In this document: positions 21,436-34,060 of the stretch, piece by piece | Layout: every line of letters begins with the position of its first letter | How positions within the stretch are numbered: position 1 is the first letter of the stretch | Origin: Boletus sp. NGJ | Lineage: Eukaryota; Basidiomycota; Agaricomycetes; Boletales; Boletaceae | Assembly: GCA_019096195.1 (NCBI GenBank) | Contig: JAGTXK010000275.1 | Coordinates: 62,001 to 126,000 of the forward strand | Direction: 5' to 3' | DNA: 64,000 bases | Made by a program: the position numbers and the translations under genes | Notes under the pieces: model-generated | What the model saw: the letters and a program-made list of their open reading frames with translations, nothing else | Told to the model about the DNA's origin: nothing | The model's database searches: none

Positions 21436-24400
21436 ATGAACGAAGTAAGGCGTATCATGAGACAAGTGAGGACTTGTTGGCCACGCAGATAGTTATTCGT
21501 ATCCGCTGACTTGTTTTCACAGCACCCCGGTGCCTTTGTGAAGAAACGATTCCTCGTTGAAGGCATGGCCCGCGATGTAGTCTGGTCACCAGATGACCTG
21601 ACCGTAAGCAGGCGTCGAAAACACGTTGAAGCACGTGTGCCCTCGTCTATATCAAGGAAGGGCAACGTGTATACAATGCAAAGAAAGCAGACGGACCATA
21701 GCTTGTTTATTGACTCCTCCATCGCTGATGGCCACTTCATCGACAATGACCACCAGTGCGTACTGGAAAGATGGAGCTGGGTTGATGCTGACAGTTGGAC
21801 AAGAGTATTCCCCGGCCATCGAAATCAATGTAGGTCACCGCGCGATATGTGCAATGAAATTTTCAGCAAATGGCGGGCATCTCGTTAGCTGCGATGAAAA
21901 TGGGGTTCAAGTGTGGCAAGTGGAAGACGGGACCCAAATTGCAGTAATGGCAGCGAAGGATGTCCAGTGTCTTGCTGTCTCGAAGGATGGCAGGTGGATC
22001 GCAGGTGGGACTCGGAAAGGCGAGCTGGTTATGTGGGACGCAAAGACACGCGAAAAAGTCTTGACGCACGAGGACAACGGAATCATCAACGCCGTCGATT
22101 TCTCACCCGACTCGACGCGACTCCTCATTGCATCGTTATGGACCAGTACAGCCATCATATGGGACGTCGCAACTCGCACGCGAGCTGGGGTCGGTCCACT
22201 TCGCCACAAGAGTTGGGTGAGAGCAGCGAAATACTCGCCGCAAGGTGACCGAATCGCGACAGCCACTGAAGATGGCGTTCGGGTGTACGACAGCAGCGAT
22301 GGCCGCTTGCTCGCGGACATCCCAATGAGAGTAACCCGGTGGTTGGACAACACTGGTCTCTATTGGTCAAACAATCGACTCTTCATTGTGTCCGACAGTG
22401 GAATCAAACAAATTGAACCATCCACCGGGTCACCAGTCTCGGAATGCCCAGTTTACAATACCCATTCCTTCCTCTGCATTCTCCTGCCGCAACACGGGGA
22501 CTTCATAGCATGTTCTACGGAGCATACTGTCTTGTTTTTTGAATTGGGCACGTCGACCCAGCTCGGTCTCACTCAACACACTCAAGGCATTCGTTCAATC
22601 GCCTTCTCACAAGACAACCAGTTTCTTGCAATCGGCGGAGAGGGCGGGAAAATCACCATAAAAAATCTCCGAGACATCCTGCCTTTATATAATTTCACTG
22701 TAAGTATCGTGTATTTATCGGAATGGTTCTATTGCTAACCCACCGTACCTTGCTCTTCGTTCGACCTGGACACTAATTGCTTTGTCGCTCAGGTACCGTT
22801 CATTGACATCAGTGACACTGTACTCGATTCCTGGAAGCAGGACCGGCTCGCTGACACGGAAGCATCGTTGACGAGAGCAATCACCAGCTCTACGTACCCA
22901 AGCCATCACGCATTCGCCAGTCGGGCGCTTGTGCGAGCACGTCTGGGACATTGGAGTGTAGCGATCGATGATGCAGAAAAGGTCAGTCTTCGTTTAATCT
23001 CTCCCACGTTTATGCTCACTCTAAATTACTGCAAGTCCATCAATATTCAACCATCCGTCGTTGCCTACATCGCAAAGAGTGTCGCACTCGTCGGCAGGGG
23101 AAACAAGAGGGAGGGTTGTCAGGTTTTCGATTTCGCGTTCAGGCACTGTGATCCAATCCACGTGGATCTTCTCCTTTTGACCAAGGTATGCATTCGCTGC
23201 ACATTCAAATTTAGTTACACTTCAGGTGCTTGTTGTTGACTTAGGCTGTCGTCCTGTTCATGGCCGGAGAGCGTGATGGTGCGGTATCGCGCGTTGGCGC
23301 CCTCATCGCTGAGGCGCCCATCAACTCAACATTCCATGTGGTTCAGGCACGTGGATGACACGCTGTGGCATGGCGAATATCACAGCTGACACTTCTACTA
23401 GGCATATATGTATCTTCTTCTTGGGAACGAGCATGTAGAGAGAAGCGACTACCAGCGAGCAATTCAATCATTCGAACATGCACGAGACCAAATGCGATAC
23501 TACGTGGGGCTTCCCATCTTCATCTCATTGGTAGGTTTCCTACCAATTATCTCGCGCCGTGTGGCCACCAGACAGTGTATTCAACAGATATCTGGTTGGA
23601 AATGTGATGATATTGGCATCACGATTCAACAACGTCTTTGCGAAACCCTGTATGCAGCAGGTCACACAAAGGAGGGAGGCAAATCTCTTCTGACAATGGT
23701 AAATACCTTTGACGAAAAGGTCTATGTGAGTGGACCCATCACCAAATGGGTTTCTGGTGGGTATTCGTTTGCTGCTTACTCCCATGCATATGACTGATTT
23801 CTGCAGATTTCACTCGACGATGTCTCTCCGCTGATGGTGATCTGGCTTCGAAGGCAGCTCGACGCAACGAAGTGACAATGCCTCATGTAACCCTCAATTC
23901 AACAACCACCATGCCGCTCTTGAGAGAGTGGGCAAAATCAACATTAGTGGGTAGCTTGTGGAAAGATGCCATGGTTACTGCTCTCAGTGTAAGTGTCTTC
24001 TTTTGAGATCTGGTATCTCTTGTGGGACTGACATTTTGGAGTTCACGCTTCCGAGATTTGCAATTTGTCGAGTCATTTGTGAACGTCTCGAAACGATCGA
24101 CCATGTAACGGATGCGATTGAGTGTTTGAGTGAATTGGCAAGGGAAAAAGATATGCATGGTGAGGAGGCGAAATGGGTCCTTGGTGAGGTGTTGTATATG
24201 TCGTGTGGGTGGCATTTGTTTGACCGTTCCCTTTCAGAGTTCAAACAACGCTGCGCGGAAAAGCTAGCATGCTTCGGTGATGCAGCAGCGGATGCCCAGC
24301 GACACAACGATGCCATTATTCAGTATTCAACCGCGCTGTCCCTCAATCCTGCCCGCCCGCAAGACTTTTTCATCAAGCGAAGCAAGGAATATGTGGCAAA

Positions 24401-27048
24401 ATGGTCATGGGAGGATGCCTTAGCTGATACGAGTCAGGTGTGTTGTTTGTTTCTGTCTTGCGCAGGTCTGATCTTGTCCAACCTATGATCATCAGGTGAT
24501 AATGCTCGATCCGTTTTCTCCATGGGGTTACGAGAGCGTATTGACAGAGTGGGCAAAAGTAAAACTGACGGATGAGTCGTGGAGGGACGCCTTGACAACT
24601 GCTGTCGGTGTAAGTGTATCCCTCTATTGACATGTGTTATGAAGTTAACATTTGATCCCAAGTTCACGGTCCCGAGACTCATGATATATCGGGCCATATG
24701 TGAACGTCTCGAAATGGTCGACCGTATAATGGATGCTACCGAGTGTGTCCATGAAATGGCAAATGAATTGGCGCAGGAGATACAAGGCGAGGAGGTGAAA
24801 TGGGTTCTTGGTGAGTGATATTCCCTGTGACGCAAGTGGCATCCGTGTGACCATTCTCTGTCAGACTTCAAATCTCGTTGTTGCGGGAAGCTAGAGGGCC
24901 TCGGAGATACCGCGATGAACACTCGGCAATATGACGAAGCCATCTCTCAGTATTCAGCCACACTGTCCCTGAATCCCACTATTCCACAAGCACTCTTCGT
25001 CAAACGAAGCGAGGCACGTGCGGCGAGGTGTCTGTGGGAGGATGCATTGAGTGATGCAAACGAGGCATGATATCTTTGTTGTGCCCAAGTAAGTCCTTAT
25101 TGACGTGGATCGTCAGGCCATCAGTCTTGATCCATCATTGCCATCCGGCTATGAGAGGAAGTATCTGGCGTCACGCGGGGCAGGACATCATAAAGATACA
25201 TTACAAGCGTTCGAGACCATGCTTTTGAAGATGACGCAATCACCCGATCCAGAGATTCGTGGTGAGGGTGATGGCTTCATACTAAAATTTATCTACTGAT
25301 TTTGTCCTGTAGAGCGCTGTCGCAAGTACACCAAGACGAGAGGAGCGGTTCGCAGGGCCATTCAGGATGCTATTCGTGACTCGCCACGAGTGCTCATTAA
25401 CACCACTTCTGGTCGTCTCTGCAACAAATCCGAGCAAGCTGCCGCATTCGAACTATTGCCAGTCTTCACAGAGCTGATCTCGTCCATGACCACACACATC
25501 GACCATTTCCGTATCGAACGAGAAGTTGCGTGGTACTACCGCTATGCCACGCTTTCGCACAGATGGGAAGACAACGAACCTCTGTTCGAAAAGGTCATAC
25601 ATATCGTGGTAGACGATCTCGAGGAATCTCCCACTCATAACAAGCTTCAAATGTTCTGCAAGATTGTGCGGGATGGTGGGTTCTGTTGGGCATGGAGTGA
25701 CACATGCTGTATCAACAAAGCAGATCACATTGTGCTCCAAGAAGCCCTTGTCGCCATGTTCAAGTGGTACCAGGGTTCTGCTGCGACGATCGTTTTTCTC
25801 CGTGGCGTTCACTCTCCATCACAGTGGGGTGATCTCGTGGGGAGCGTTTGGAATACTCGTTCCTGGACATTCCAGGAGTATCACGCATCCAAGGTGGTCC
25901 GATTCTACATCGAGGATTGGACGCCGTATATGAACCTTGACATTCCCAACCACAAGGACTCGCCCGAGATCATCTCCGAGATGGAGAAGGCCACCGGTGT
26001 CTCGTCACGGGCCTTGATGACACTCCGACCAGGCTTAGACGACATCAGGGAAAAGTTGTGTTTAGCTTCAAACCGAGAGACGAGCCTTGTCGAGGATGCG
26101 GCATACTCGCTACTTGGGATATTTTCCGTCTCCTTGCCGGTTGTATATGGCGAGGGGGACAGGTCACTCGGGCGACTCCTAGCACAGCTACTCACGAGTT
26201 CAGGAGACACGAGCATCCTTGCGTGGACTGGCAGATCTGGCAGCTTCAATAGCTCCCTACCTGGTGATATCACTGTATTCCATGAGTTGCCGACATCGCA
26301 TATTCCGTCAGCTATGAAAGCAACCGAAATGGATGTCATCATTACCGGACTGCGCGCCTCTTCACTCAATCTCGCCTTGGCTATGAAATTGTACGACCGA
26401 CTCAACGAACTTTCTGTACCATTGTTTGTGGGACAACGGATGAAGCTCCCGTGCATCATATTCAAACTGGGGTCTCTACAGGCTCTTCGGAACAGGTCGG
26501 AACATGGTTTCCGTGCTCAGACAACTGCACTCGGAATTGTGGAGATTAGGACCAGAGAGGATCTCTCTCGCTTGGGTTCTCTATACCTCATTCACCCTTG
26601 GATCGACTTTCTCCTCGACCGACAGCCTGTCGGGAGTGTAGTAGAGTCGATACCTGAGGAGAGCACAGAGGACCAGTTTTCTTCGGGTGCTGAGTTGCCG
26701 TCGTTCCCTGGGCCTTTCGACATCACATTGGCAGCCCCACAATCGCGAAGGGCACGCTTCGTTGCACGTTTTGGGCTACCGTTTGGTGGACGGTCCACCA
26801 CGACGCCTCAAGATGTAGCGTCTCTCCGGCCCCCCTCGTCTGTATCGCAGACGGACAAGGAGATGCGAGCCCTTCGACTGATGGCTCGATTGAGACAACC
26901 GTTTGGTGCAATGTTGCTCACCCCGACCCGCCAGAATATAGCAGAATACAGGAGGATCGCTTCGGAGAGTAGGATCACTGTACAGGTACAGGAAGACGTG
27001 CCGCTCAATGTGTTGATAGACAACGCATGCATGTTGGATGTACTTTAA
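21436..27048 (+). CDS. WD40-TPR-HET protein, large multi-exon gene
   Basis: A 9-base first exon (ATGAACGAA, then GTAAGG) is spliced at 21522 to HPGAFVKKRFLVEGMARDVV. WD40 blades follow (MKFSANGGHLVSCDENGV, LAVSKDGRWIAGG, VDFSPDSTRLL, IAFSQDNQFLAIGGEGG) up to 22698. TPR-type helices are spread over about ten small exons, 22792-25290: ALVRARLGHWSVAIDDAEK, HVERSDYQRAIQSFEHA, RHNDAIIQYSTALSLNP and QYDEAISQYSATLSLNP. The HET domain (YATLSHRW, WAWSDTCCIN, MFKWYQGS, RSWTFQEYHASK) lies at 25540-25900. The C-terminus carries a duplicated block (VARFGLPFGG / MARLRQPFGA). Likely effector of cell death in non-self recognition, with repeats as sensing and assembly surface. The TPR array distinguishes it from the WD40-HET genes. 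One exon junction near 21600-21720 is unresolved. Confidence 0.5.
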
Positions 27049-27409
27049 CGACTCCTTTCAGATCTTATTCAAGTTTACGCTGATACCGGCGTGTCGACGC
27101 GTGGTAGTGTACCAGCGCGTACGCGGCTGGCGATGGCATGATTACCGTGCAAACGCAGGAAGGCGTCTCCGTGTAGCTTACATTTAGCATCGCTCGGACG
27201 ATACCTGACATATATTGCTTCGATCTAACCATCCACGTTTTGACTTTGAAGCGAGTCCTCAGGATCATATGAGTCGCACCACTGGGTGGGAACGTCCTTA
27301 TCTCCTCAGATTGGTTGGCTTAGGGCATTTCCCCTTGTCGATCATTTCATGCAGTTGGTCAACAACCCCCATCGATCGTTTCACTCTCGGTCCCGCCGAA
27401 CTCCTTAGT

Positions 27410-30400
27410 ATGCCCCCTCAACCACTTCTTTCCGAGCAGGCTGCGTTTGCAAAACATCTCTTCATACAGGGCTATCCTCTGTGGAGTCCAGACCCAGAGT
27501 TATTGCCCCAGGCTCGTCAGAGCATCGGCCTCAGGATTGGGGATGTTGGCACCGTCGATGAACGAGGGCGATTCGACCTTTTCTTCAATATCCTTGACCC
27601 TCTTCCACCAAACTTCCCACCGATCGAGGAAGATGATTCAAATTTTCGCAGCAGCAGCGAAGACCTCGTACCTCTTCAGGTGATCTCATCCCCTGAAACA
27701 ACATGGGATGTTGGCCAACTCGAACCCGAGGTCACGTATGCCAGCTTCCTTCCACAATCATGCAACAGCAGCTGACTGCGCGGCTAGTCATGGGGCAACT
27801 CAATACGGTACCACCCTTTCTGACGACGGATCCCATATCATCTTACCTCGAGGGGCACAATCGTTTGAGCTTGGGCCTCGTCATAGGCGACTACTCGAGA
27901 ACTATGCAAGGGAGCGTGGGGCGGATTGGCTCGAGCGTTTTAGAGATCATCTCGGATGGCCGCGATCCAACTCGATCTACCTTGTCACTGGGCTCTATAA
28001 AACGTGTTCATGGTCCATTGCATCCTTCAGCACGCGGTCGGCTGGGAAGACCGACCCAATCCGTGTGCATTGCAAATTAGTGGAAGAAAAGGAACAAATT
28101 ATATGGGAAGACTCGGTTTGGCAGCCTGCAGATCGTTTTAAGCGCAAGATTGGCCCCCCACCAGACCGTCGAGGGCAAAATAACCAAACCATTTTCATTC
28201 GCGCAATCACAATCACACCCAATCTCATTGAGCAAGAGCCAAGTGAACAACGAGAGTTTGGATTGCCCGGCAGTCTTTCTTCCCCCCCTCGGTCCCTAAA
28301 TTCACAGGCGGGGGACTCGAATCGGGAAACCGCGACGGAGACTCCCAAAAGTAATGTAATAGTCCAGCATGTGCCGCACATATCACATGTATATTTCATT
28401 CTGCATCACTTGATTGGACCTAGATCAACGCAGTCACTTACAGGTGTCCCATCCATCGGAGATTATTAACAAGTATCTACTGACAAAGGTTTGTAGCACT
28501 TTGGATGAAGATATGTGACAGTTACACTAATGGTGGTACAGGAACCATCCGCAGAAATCGCTGTGACTCACGATAGTCAGTGGATAGCAATGCTCAAACT
28601 GCTTGAAGTGGTGAGGAATCATTTCCTCTCATGCTCATTTTTAAAACCGTTGGGATCCAGGGACAATCATGGACACTGGAGGACCTGGAGAACCATCTTG
28701 AAGCATTAGTGCCGGTGCAGTATTCTATAGCTACACACAAAGGTAAGAATGACATTTCCGTGCTGTCATAAGTGCTCATCGCTCTCAGATACTGTCTATC
28801 TGAGAGACAAAGATCATGAATCATCAACTGAGTACACAATTTTGAGGAACACGAAAGCTAGAGACAAAGAGCATAAATCACCGACTGAGTGTGCAATTTC
28901 GAGGAACACGAATGCTGTTGACCTCAATGGTATGCCGGATCTCACCAAGACGCTTCTGCTGGGTTCCAGACGTTTTTCCGGAACTGGTTCTTTTGGCATC
29001 GTCTATCGTTGTTTGTGTGCATGGAACGGGGAGGTGAGCATGTTCGACTTGGCTTAGGGTTTACCCATTATCCCTGTCTTTAGGTTGCCGTGAAGGCTAT
29101 TGGCTTTCCTCGCTCTTTAGATCAAACTGAAAGGGAAGAACTCTTGCGCGTGAGTTGACAATAGTCTCAGTCGAAAGTTCGCTGACCTCTTGTGTGACTC
29201 CAGAAAATGAGGCGCGAGCTTGAAATATGGAAAAGATTAGACCATCCCAACATTGTCCCGTTCTTTGGGACGGCACAGGGCGAAGATTTCGGATCTGAAC
29301 ATCCCTGCATGGTTTCGATGTGGATGCCACATGGAACGCTTGCTGAATATGTCCGGGGATACGACGATGAGCTTTCACTTCCTGATCGCGTCCGACTCGT
29401 AAGTACAAGAGATCGTGAGACTATCATCCAGTTTACGATGATGTCACACTGGCAGGTTATAGGGTCAGTTGCTGGGCTAGAGTATCGTAGGTTCAAAAAT
29501 CCGCTTGTTGTGGGCTTCTGTGACACCATCACACAGTGCATTCAAAATATATTGTTCATGGGGATTTCCACCCTGTGGGTCGCATCACTTTATTGACCTG
29601 TCGACCGCATGATTTATATCTTGTTTATGCCTTTGTAGGGCAATATTTTAATTGATGGTTACCATACCCCACGTCTCACCGACTTTGGCCTTTCTCAAAC
29701 TCTTAAACCGCTGCAGGACGACTTGACTTACCTCTGGACTAATTCCGTTCGCCCTGGTGCAATGATGTGGGCTGCACCGGAGCTGTTGCATCCCGATCTA
29801 TTCCCGGACGCGGTTGACATTAAACTTGACCTTAATATCGATATTTACTCTCTTGGCAGTATCATCCTCTTCGTACGTCGTCCTTGGTTGTTGCTCAGAC
29901 TCCCATTCCCCGAGGTCTAAATCAGACTCCCAGATCCTTTCTGGGAAATTCCCGAGAAACAGACAGGAATGCGAGGGAGAATACCAGAATCCACCACGCC
30001 CATTGTGGCCTATTATTCCGGACCTTGTTTGGAACTTTATCGAGCGATGTTGGTCTCCACGAATTCCAAGAAATCGGCCATCGGCCCAGGAAGTGCTGTC
30101 GTTCTCCAGAGACAGACTACAGCAGTTGTTGCAGCCAAAGTATGTTGCCGTCATGATTTTCTTGCTGGTTCCTGACTGATGATGAAAGTCCTGATTCCGA
30201 TATCAATGTCGTGCTATTTGGCGCTGTTGGATGCGGGAAGAGTTCGCTCATTAATCTTCTTACCGAGGAGCCAATTGCACCAGTATCTACAAACACGGAA
30301 CCTTGCACGAAGCGACCCCAATACTACAAGATGTCCATTGGCGAAAGGCGATTCCGTTTGTGGGACACGACAGGATTTCGCCCTCCACGCGCGGGAGACT

Positions 30401-30891
30401 TCAGTCGCCTTTCACCTTACGAACAAGCACATGCTGTTTTGCAAAACCTCCCTGATGGCGTTCACCTTATTCTTCTCTGTGTACGCAAGGATGAAATTAC
30501 CTCTTCGCTTGGTAGTCTCTACTGGTTGATCCACGATTTCTTCTTTGGGGGCCGTGCTCCAGTAGCCTTCGTTATGACTCACTTTGACACTCCTGACCAA
30601 TTATTGTGGGAACGCAATCGACGTCTTGTCGCCACCAGGACCGGTATCCCCATTCAATCTATTCCGTGTGCGAGCAGCACCACAGTTCAGACTGGCCGTG
30701 ATGAGTCCAGACAAACACTGAAGGCGCTTTTGGCCAAATCCATATCCTCGATTCCCCTCCGTCTTAATCTCTTGTCTCATGAGGCAGCTTCCCTCGACAT
30801 CGCCACTCACTGCGGATTGAGCAAATCTGACGCTGCGGCATTAGTGAAGAGGTTCAGCGAGGCACGCAACGTGGTCAAAGATTCACCATGA
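27410..30891 (+). CDS. N-terminal recognition-like domain, protein kinase and G-domain protein, unit C (best copy)
   Basis: The start at 27410 gives MPPQPLLSEQAAFAKHLF and SIGLRIGDVGTVDERGRF. The first intron (about 27738-27792: GTATGCC, branch CTGAC, end CTAG) keeps frame into GATQYGTTLSDDG. SNSIYLVTGLYKTCSW and AEIAVTHDSQWIAMLK follow. The kinase has a good glycine loop (FSGTGSFGIVYRC), VAVKAI, LDHPNIVPFFG, a HGD-type catalytic loop split by an intron before GNILID, LTDFGLSQT and AAPELLHP. The C-terminal G domain has FGAVGCGKSSLINLL, WDTTGF and MTHFD, an AIG1/Toc-like set. All catalytic elements are present, so this is the copy most likely to be active. It faces WD40-HET unit C about 400 bases away, tail to tail. 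The function in non-self or defence signalling is inferred from architecture and neighbours. Confidence 0.5.
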
Positions 30892-31294
30892 AGAACCTCG
30901 TTTAGCGATGGCGCTGGCAGAGAAAGCGATCAAGCTATACAACGGTAGTGGATGACTGGGTGGACTTTGTGCGCAAGGGAAAGACTCGAGACCAATTACA
31001 AGTCGTGAATTCAACAAGTGCAATTAGAATACTTGGGATAGGATAGGATACATTTGGATGCCTTGCGTCACTGATAACTCGAAGTACCCTACCTCGCCTT
31101 CCATCCCTACCCAATGGCCTCTGAGCGCACCATGAGTCGTGACGCGCGGTCGTGAACGATAATATAGGCTAACAAAGAGCAAAGACGTAATAGCAACAAA
31201 GCGATGACACAGCAGAACAACGAAGCAACGAAAACAGAACAACGCAAGCAAACAGCGAGAAATCAACACACTGAGAGAACGGACATGGAAAGTA

Positions 31295-34060
31295 TCAGTA
31301 TCGTGGACCGGCGTGCTCATTCCAAAGAGCCAGTACTTCTGTACGGATACTTTGGGTGGGCGTAATTCTGGGTAATTGAACGACGATCTCATAGTCAGCG
31401 GCAACCCGCTGGTATCCACCGTATGGTTGTCGCTGGAGCATCAGAGCACTAAACTTTTGCTCGAGGCGGGCAATCAACCACAAGGCGCGACCGTAATCGT
31501 CAGATCCAGGCGAAGCTACACCATGCAGCAGCGAAGAGTCAGCATCCCTGTCAGGCACAAAGATCCGGAGTGACCTCACCAAGTGGATTCGAGAGATCAC
31601 GGATCCACGGATGTACAAGAAGCAGTCTACCTGGATCACGCAGCGGAAGCGGATTGGCAGTCTTGATACGCACGTCACCGAGCACTGACACGGAGGCGCG
31701 ATAGACGCCGTTGATTACCATGCTGATTCCGCTGACAGCAAAAACGATGCATGGAAGATGTAGGCAACGGTTAGCGAACGATGCTTTGGGTAGCTTTGCG
31801 ATCCGTCCGTACATCGCCACAGCCGCCTCCCGCGGCCATAGGGACCGCAACTCCACAGCCAGTGCTCTCAGCTTGTTCGCATTGCTTGGTGATATCATCT
31901 GTGGAGGTTCCTCGTAGACTGCTATCTCGGCAGGCAGGCAACTGTTGAATCGTGATGAATTCCCCGTCCAGGCGAGTACCGTTACGTCACCCGAGCGATG
32001 TACAATTTCCTCCAAGAGCCGTCCAAGCGCATTTTTGCCTTCACCGTACTTTGGTTGGAGGTCACTAGCAAAAATTCCAAATAGCGAGTAGGAAATATCT
32101 TCTTCGATCGTGGCGGTCCGCGTCGAAGCTAGGCGTAGCTTCTCACGTACTCCCAAATCGCCCGGACGAAACGCGGAAAGCATTTTTGGAGCAACAGAGA
32201 CTGCAGACGCCAACTCCGTATTGATGACGGGAGAATCTTTGTGATTGTGGTGGGGGTCATTGAGGTATAGCTTCCATTCTGAATCATAGAAGCGGATCGC
32301 CTTTGGTGCAAGAAGTTCTTGGAGCGTCCAAGCACGTCTCATCCATATGCTATCCCGTAAGTTACCAAGTCTCGACGGGGAAGGTACGCCTGTCAGGAGA
32401 GCGAGCGTGAGCGCCGATTCTTCGTACCATCTGTACATAGAGACGATGGCCTTGCTTAGCACGGAGGACTCTGTTCTGTCGATACAACACGTGTCACTCC
32501 ACGCCCAGCGATGTCCAGTTTCGCGAACCAACTCGCAGAATCCGCGTAGCTTGTCATTGGTTGGCGATCGGTCAAGATCTGTATAGATTGATTTTCCCAA
32601 GACATCTTGAAATGATGGCTCCTTGCTGCCAGTGGTCTCTTCCCATTTATGAGAGAGCATGACATATTCAAAAAAGGTTTCGACACCCCGTCGGAAACGA
32701 ATCTCATCTCGCTCTTCGATGAATGAAAGAAGGTTCCTGTAGGTAGGATCTACCTCGAGTGTGAGGATCCGTAGAGGTCCATGACAAATACGACCCGTTC
32801 GAGTGTCGATGAGTACAGGTGGTCGTTGTCCGAGAACGTCGAAGATTATAGTTTCTGCAACCCTTCTCTGTGAAGGGCTGGCATACAGCTCGCATTGACC
32901 TGTGAAAAGTTTCAAAAGATCAGCGCGTTATGTTAACCACAGTGTAAGAAACCCTTACGATGGATCTCTGGATTGGGGGAAAACTGAATGTTTGAAAGCA
33001 TGGTGTTGAAGATTTCAATTGCCTCTTCGCCCTCGAATCCCAGCACTTGTGAGTCTGCATAGATGGCCAAGGGTGAAGGCAAAACCTCATCGTCCTTTGG
33101 CCGACAGTCACAGAATATTTCACCAGAGAAAAAGGATGGACTGACACTGATGGTGTAGCACTTTGGAAGGATGTCCGAGAGATTCCAGATGGACAAGCTA
33201 TGATGCTGAGCGTCCAGGGAAACGGTCACAAGGCTGTTGTCGGGAGAAATAGCGAGCGGAAGACAGGCAGGAAGGTTGGGTCCAATTTCGACGAACGTGG
33301 CAGCATCCCAAAACCGAATCCCATCCCGCCCAGTTCCAGACACAATGAATCTTCCGTTCCTTGACAGCGTGCGGAAACTAGGAATTGGCCTACGAGAGTC
33401 TGACCCATGCGACGGATCAATGACCGCGAGCGACTCTTCCAATCCGGTGAAGATTCGCTGTTGTCCATTGACATCGTCCGACCACGAAAAGGCTGTTACG
33501 CGGGAGTTGAATTTGACCGTGACGCGCTGGCTGATTTGATTGTCATGAATATCCAAGATGTAAACGGTGCCGATGCTGGTACAACCAGCGAGGCGACCAC
33601 CACAGGAGGAGAACTGAACAGACGAAATCTTGCTTGCGTCGAGGTTCGATGGCTCTGCAAGTCGTTGGCCTGTAGCAACGCTCCATATGACGACGGACCC
33701 GTCCGACGATCCACTGGCAACCGTCAACGAGTCCGTCGACACGTCGAGCGCGGAGACTTTGCGGGCGTGGCGATCATTCGTCTCAATGGTGAGTGTTTGA
33801 CGTTCGGCATCCAATATCTTCAGTTTCCCATCACTACATCCACAGACGATCAATTTTCCATCCTTTGAAACGGTCACGACACATGCAGCCATCGTCCACG
33901 AACCCAATCTGTGCCAATCTTGTACTTGTAGCAGTGTCGCGAGCTCGAGCTCGGATACTTGTATTGCCCGCTTTCCATCGGGAAAAAATACCAGCGAGAG
34001 TGTGCGGGCATAGGTTTTAAATTCTCGTGGTGCGTGTATAAGAGCTTGGTAGATAATCAT
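31295..34060 (-). CDS. WD40-HET protein, unit C
   Basis: Exon 1 from 34060 encodes WD40 blades (VFFPDGKRAIQVSE, ACVVTVSKDGKLIVCG, GSSDGSVVIWSVATGQR). A clean intron at about 32899-32957 (GTAAGG...TTTTCACAG) leads to the HET exon: YVMLSHKWEE, WAWSDTCCIDR, SMYRWYEES, WMRRAWTLQELLAPK. Then come GEGKNALGRLLEEI and LLLVHPWIRDL. A 43-base intron near 31547 leads to the final exon (LIARLEQKFSALMLQRQ...NEHAGPRY). All HET core motifs are intact. The WD40 half is nearly identical to unit A and the HET tail nearly identical to unit B, so the gene is a mosaic. An upstream exon (LALNLLARHFAPGLLRL, about 34130-34190) may precede the first ATG. Likely cell-death effector partner of the gene at 27410. Confidence 0.5.
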
